Positions 60,275-64,000 of a DNA stretch of 64,000 nt are shown here, one piece after another. The position numbers and the translations under genes were made by a program. Position 1 is the stretch's first letter. Each line of letters starts with the position of its first letter. The notes beneath the pieces were generated by a model that ran no database searches, was not told the origin of the DNA, and saw only the letters and a program-made list of their open reading frames with translations. This DNA is from Bacteroidetes bacterium CG2_30_33_31 (lineage in GTDB: Bacteria; Bacteroidota; Bacteroidia; Bacteroidales; UBA1556): NCBI GenBank assembly GCA_001872625.1, contig MNXP01000054.1, positions 1-64,000 of the forward strand, given 5' to 3'.

Positions 60275-60928
60275 ATGAAGCTACATAAAGAAGGATTTAA
60301 AATTATTATTGTAAGTTTCATTCTACTCGCAATATTTGTAATTATTATTTTTAATTCTTCAACAAATTTTCCAAGTATTGTTTGGACTTTTGCTATTTCA
60401 TCGGCAATTTTTTGGCTGATGATAATTTCATTTTTCAGATATCCTATTTTTGAAGTTCTGAACGATGAAAATAAGGTTATCAGCCCAGCAGATGGGAAAG
60501 TTGTTGTCATAGAAACAACTCGCGTTACAGAGTTCTTAAATGAGGAAAGAGTGCAAGTTTCTATATTTATGTCGCCAACCGACACCCACATGAATAGATA
60601 TCCTATTGATGGACTGATTAAGTACGAAAAGCATCACCGTGGAAAACATTTAGTCGCTTGGAAACCTAAGTCATCTATTGATAATGAGCATACAACAGTG
60701 CTGATAGAAAATGAAAGGTTTTCTGTTTTGGTACGGCAAATTGCTGGTGCTATGGCCAGACGTATTATTTGCTACGCCAAAGTTGGTGATGAAGTTAAAC
60801 AAGGCCAACAACTGGGATTTATAAAATTTGGCTCACGTGTAGATTTGTTTCTTCCACTTGATGCAAAAATTGAAGTTGAAATCAATCAAGTTGTAAAAGC
60901 TGGAAAGACAATTATTGCAAGTATCTAA
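60275..60928 (+). CDS. psd: Phosphatidylserine decarboxylase family protein
   Basis: VISPADGKVVVIE, VSIFMSPTDTHMNRYPIDG, cleavage-site region IKFGSRVDLFLP. Confidence 0.93.
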   Translation: MKLHKEGFKIIIVSFILLAIFVIIIFNSSTNFPSIVWTFAISSAIFWLMIISFFRYPIFEVLNDENKVISPADGKVVVIETTRVTEFLNEERVQVSIFMSPTDTHMNRYPIDGLIKYEKHHRGKHLVAWKPKSSIDNEHTTVLIENERFSVLVRQIAGAMARRIICYAKVGDEVKQGQQLGFIKFGSRVDLFLPLDAKIEVEINQVVKAGKTIIASI

Positions 60929-60938
60929 TCGATTTTTT

Positions 60939-62168
60939 TTATTCCTTGATAAATTTTTTCATCACAATTCCTTTGGGAAGCTTTGCTTTTAAAATATAAA
61001 CGCCACTTGACAAATTTGCTAAACTAATTTTCGTTTCTGAACCATTGCAAATTACCTTTTTCACTAATTCTCCCTCAATATTAAATATTTCTATTTCAGA
61101 TATTTGAGTGGAATTAATGATTAAAAATTCCTTAGCAGGATTTGGAAAAATTTTTATGTCATCATAAATATTCTTTATATTATGATTTATTCCTATGGTG
61201 TAAAATGTTCGTTCCAAAGTTCTAAAAGTGCAACCGTAACTGTCTGTTGCCAAAGCATAAAAGTTTCCAGATTGATTTATAATTATTGAACAATTGCTCG
61301 ATAAAATTGAAGTGTCATTATAAAACCAATTGCAATTTTGATAACCAAATAATGATAATGTATCGCCATATTGACTAATATTTGGTGTGATGCCAGCTAA
61401 TTCTGTTGTATTTATGCTATCCATTGTAGTTTGAAAAGCTATATTTTTTAGCAATAAATCTTCTGCTGTTGCAATTCCAGGATTGTAAGGACTCTGTGTT
61501 GGCGAGCTCTTAAAAATTGTTGAATAAATTACGCATGCCGTAAGAAATGAGCCATGTAGTGATGGGTGTGTAAGGTCTGAACCCCATAAATCAATAGCTG
61601 AGTAGTTCGAAATTATTCTTAAGAAAGCTGGCCCAATTGGAGCTAAAATTTGTTTTGCGGTATCATTTAGATACTTATAGTTATGATAAATACTATCTAT
61701 CAAAGAAGCTCCAGTATTTCCGTAAGGAGGATATCCATTTTTTGGCCCAAAACCAGCAAAAAATATTAAATGGGCACAAGGATGATAGTATAAAAGTGAA
61801 TCACGAATCTTTAAGTGTCCTTCAATAACCAAGCTGGAAGGGGAGAAATGTTGATACCCCAAACAAAATCGACCTTGATTATCTTGCAGTACTAAATAAT
61901 CCCAGTCGTTGCTTTTTATGAGCGAATACACTATTGGATTATTCATGTGAGCTTGATTGCCTTGAGATATATCGCCGACAGAAATGCCGCCTGGCATATA
62001 TGAAGCTATAATTACAGATTTCCCTGAGCCTTTGGAAAGTTGGCTGAAAAGATTAGGAAGATCATTTTGGCTTGTAAAGCTATTGCCAATAAAAAGAACT
62101 TTTATTGTGTCTTGTGCTCTACTATTGATTACTAAAAATAGTGTTAGTAAAATTAATATTGGTTTCAT
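60939..62168 (-). CDS. Secreted SGNH-hydrolase-like protein (DUF4886-like) with T9SS type A sorting domain
   Basis: Signal peptide; VLFIGNSFTSQNDLPNLFSQL; C-terminal IKIFPNPAKEFLIINSTQISEIEIFNIEGELVKK...LSSGVYILKAKLPKGIVMKKFIKE. Confidence 0.9.
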   Translation of the reverse strand: MKPILILLTLFLVINSRAQDTIKVLFIGNSFTSQNDLPNLFSQLSKGSGKSVIIASYMPGGISVGDISQGNQAHMNNPIVYSLIKSNDWDYLVLQDNQGRFCLGYQHFSPSSLVIEGHLKIRDSLLYYHPCAHLIFFAGFGPKNGYPPYGNTGASLIDSIYHNYKYLNDTAKQILAPIGPAFLRIISNYSAIDLWGSDLTHPSLHGSFLTACVIYSTIFKSSPTQSPYNPGIATAEDLLLKNIAFQTTMDSINTTELAGITPNISQYGDTLSLFGYQNCNWFYNDTSILSSNCSIIINQSGNFYALATDSYGCTFRTLERTFYTIGINHNIKNIYDDIKIFPNPAKEFLIINSTQISEIEIFNIEGELVKKVICNGSETKISLANLSSGVYILKAKLPKGIVMKKFIKE

Positions 62169-62315
62169 GCCCTTAAATCTATTTTAAAATATATCAATAA
62201 AGATATTGTTCAATTTTGTCATTATTTAAATCGCTTTTCTTTGAAGTAGTTTATTGAAATACTCAAAATTAATTGCAAATATATCCTATAATCAGAGAAT
62301 TATGGAATTGTATAT

Positions 62316-62352
62316 AAAAAAACCCATTTTCTATTTTATGAAAATGGGTTTT
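62316..62352 (-). terminator. Intrinsic terminator downstream of pntB
   Basis: AAAACCCATTTTC / GAAAATGGGTTTT 13-bp stem with U tract on the minus-strand transcript. Confidence 0.88.
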
Positions 62353-62373
62353 AAATTTCTATAGTATCTCCGT

Positions 62374-63768
62374 TTAGCTTTTTAAGAGAGTATTGATTTT
62401 ATCAACACTTTCCTTTGCATCGCCATAAAGCATATCAGCATTTTCTTTATAAAATAATGGGTTTTCAACACCAGCATATCCTACTGCCATCGAACGTTTC
62501 ATTACAATCACTTTTTTGGCATTCCAAACTTGAATGACTGGCATACCATAAATAGGACTTGATTTATCTTCTTCAGCTCCAGGATTTACAATATCATTAG
62601 CGCCAATTACCATAACTACATCGGTTTTTGTCATATCGGTATTTATTTCGTCCATTTCCATAACTATATCGTAAGGAACATTGGCCTCAGCTAAAAGTAC
62701 ATTCATGTGGCCAGGAAGTCTGCCAGCCACAGGATGAATTCCAAATCGAACAACTTTTCCTTGCTTTTGTAGAATTTCTACCAAATCATGAACTGGATAT
62801 TGTGCCTTAGCCACCGCCATACCATAACCTGGAACTATAACTACATTATTAGCATCTTTCAGCAAATCAGCAACTTCCTGATGGCTTGTAGAAGTAACTT
62901 CACCAACCATTGCTGTTGCTTCACCTTTAGGCCCATTACCAAAACCACCAAAGATTACTGATAAAAAAGAGCGATTCATGGCCTCACACATAATGATGGA
63001 GAGTATTGCTCCCGAGCTTCCAACTAAAGCGCCAGTGATGATTAGTAAATTATTGCCAAGCATGAAACCTGCTGCTGCTGCTGCCCATCCGGAATATGAA
63101 TTAAGCATAGATATTACTACTGGCATATCTGCACCGCCAATAGCCATTACCAACATAACACCAATAAAAGCTGATATTCCTGCGATAACTAAAAGGTAAA
63201 TAAGTCCTTCAGTGCCAGGTGCTGCTGCGAATAAAACTCCAAGATAAATGGAAATGAGTAAAAGAATAATATTTACCAAATGCCTGCCTTTGTATGCGAG
63301 CGCTTTTGCAGTAATTTTTCCCTCAAGTTTTCCCCAAGCAATTATAGAACCTGTGAAAGTTACAGCTCCAATAAAAACGCCTAAAACAACTTCGATAAGA
63401 TGAATTGTATGCTCTGAGCCAATAAGCGACTGAGTTTTTGGGTCGAGATAGGAGCCAAAGCCAACGAGTACTGCAGCAAGACCAACAAAGCTATGTAAAA
63501 TTGCAACTAACTGCGGCATAGAAGTCATCTCAACTTTGCGCGCTACAGTGATTCCAATAAGTGAAGCAATAGCAATGGCAACAATAATGTAAACCTGACC
63601 ATGAACATCGCCACCAAATACGGTTGAAATTATGGCTATTGCCATTCCAATTATTCCATAAAAAACTCCTCTTTTGGCTGATTCTTGCGAAGACAATCCG
63701 CCCAAGCTAAGAATGAATAATATTGCAGCAAATAAGTATGCTGCAGTTTGAATTTGTGCTGTGATCAT
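62374..63768 (-). CDS. pntB: NAD(P) transhydrogenase beta subunit
   Basis: [68 protein letters not shown]. Confidence 0.97.
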   Translation of the reverse strand: MITAQIQTAAYLFAAILFILSLGGLSSQESAKRGVFYGIIGMAIAIISTVFGGDVHGQVYIIVAIAIASLIGITVARKVEMTSMPQLVAILHSFVGLAAVLVGFGSYLDPKTQSLIGSEHTIHLIEVVLGVFIGAVTFTGSIIAWGKLEGKITAKALAYKGRHLVNIILLLISIYLGVLFAAAPGTEGLIYLLVIAGISAFIGVMLVMAIGGADMPVVISMLNSYSGWAAAAAGFMLGNNLLIITGALVGSSGAILSIIMCEAMNRSFLSVIFGGFGNGPKGEATAMVGEVTSTSHQEVADLLKDANNVVIVPGYGMAVAKAQYPVHDLVEILQKQGKVVRFGIHPVAGRLPGHMNVLLAEANVPYDIVMEMDEINTDMTKTDVVMVIGANDIVNPGAEEDKSSPIYGMPVIQVWNAKKVIVMKRSMAVGYAGVENPLFYKENADMLYGDAKESVDKINTLLKS

Positions 63769-63772
63769 ATCT

Positions 63773-64000
63773 CTATTTTCTAAACATTTTTAACATTCGG
63801 TGAGTAACAAGGAATCCTCCAACAATATTTATGCTGGCAACCAACACAGCTATAAAAGCAATGATTGTAATTGGATCAGAAATATTATCAGTTACCTGCA
63901 ACAATCCGCCAATAATAATGATTCCGCTGATGGCATTAGTTACAGCCATTAATGGTGTATGAAGTGAATGCGAAACATTCCATATCACTTGCCAACCAAC
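63773..64000 (-). CDS. NAD(P) transhydrogenase alpha subunit, TM part (PntAB-like), 5' end outside window
   Basis: [27 protein letters not shown]; reading frame stays open to the window edge. Confidence 0.88.
   Translation of the reverse strand, partial: VGWQVIWNVSHSLHTPLMAVTNAISGIIIIGGLLQVTDNISDPITIIAFIAVLVASINIVGGFLVTHRMLKMFRK

Noticed and set aside
56043-60928. rsfS-ftsH-LUD-DUF2007-cdsA-psd cluster as a novel system
   Set aside because: Looks like a standard conserved Bacteroidota housekeeping neighbourhood; not novel.
1-64000. tRNA/rRNA genes, insertion sequences, prophage or restriction/defence islands
   Set aside because: Scanned the longer intergenic gaps and all ORFs; no tRNA-like T-loop sequences, transposase, integrase, phage structural or known defence proteins were seen.

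Overview
AT-rich, gene-dense Bacteroidota-type chromosomal window. Supporting evidence is gldD/gldE, two proteins with type IX secretion C-terminal sorting domains, recurrent TAnnTTTG promoter elements, and the neighbourhood birA / rsfS-ftsH-LUD-cdsA-psd. Most of it is housekeeping or central metabolism: an ICDH-HD-PrsW-aconitase operon, a MarR-controlled beta-oxidation operon, rpsA, coaD, htpG, tamB, tsaD, ftsH and pntB. The best candidate for an undescribed system is a tightly packed eight-gene (+) operon at about 43.3-53.4 kb: MFS exporter, alanine-racemase-fold PLP decarboxylase homologue in which the Schiff-base Lys position is Met (FASMAN instead of YAVKAN), two GNAT/FemAB-like acyltransferases, and four consecutive B12-binding-type radical SAM enzymes. 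It has no obvious precursor peptide, NRPS or PKS, and looks like an uncharacterised small-molecule or lipid-modification pathway. Other items of interest are a strand-switching AGATTG repeat array at the left edge that encodes the C-terminus of a lipoprotein, a G-rich 8-bp tandem repeat at 30.86 kb, a 22-bp perfect palindrome in the promoter of the beta-oxidation operon, and a degenerate HD-domain protein (AD instead of HD) between ICDH and an aconitase-family gene. All calls come from reading the sequence and translations; no database search was run.
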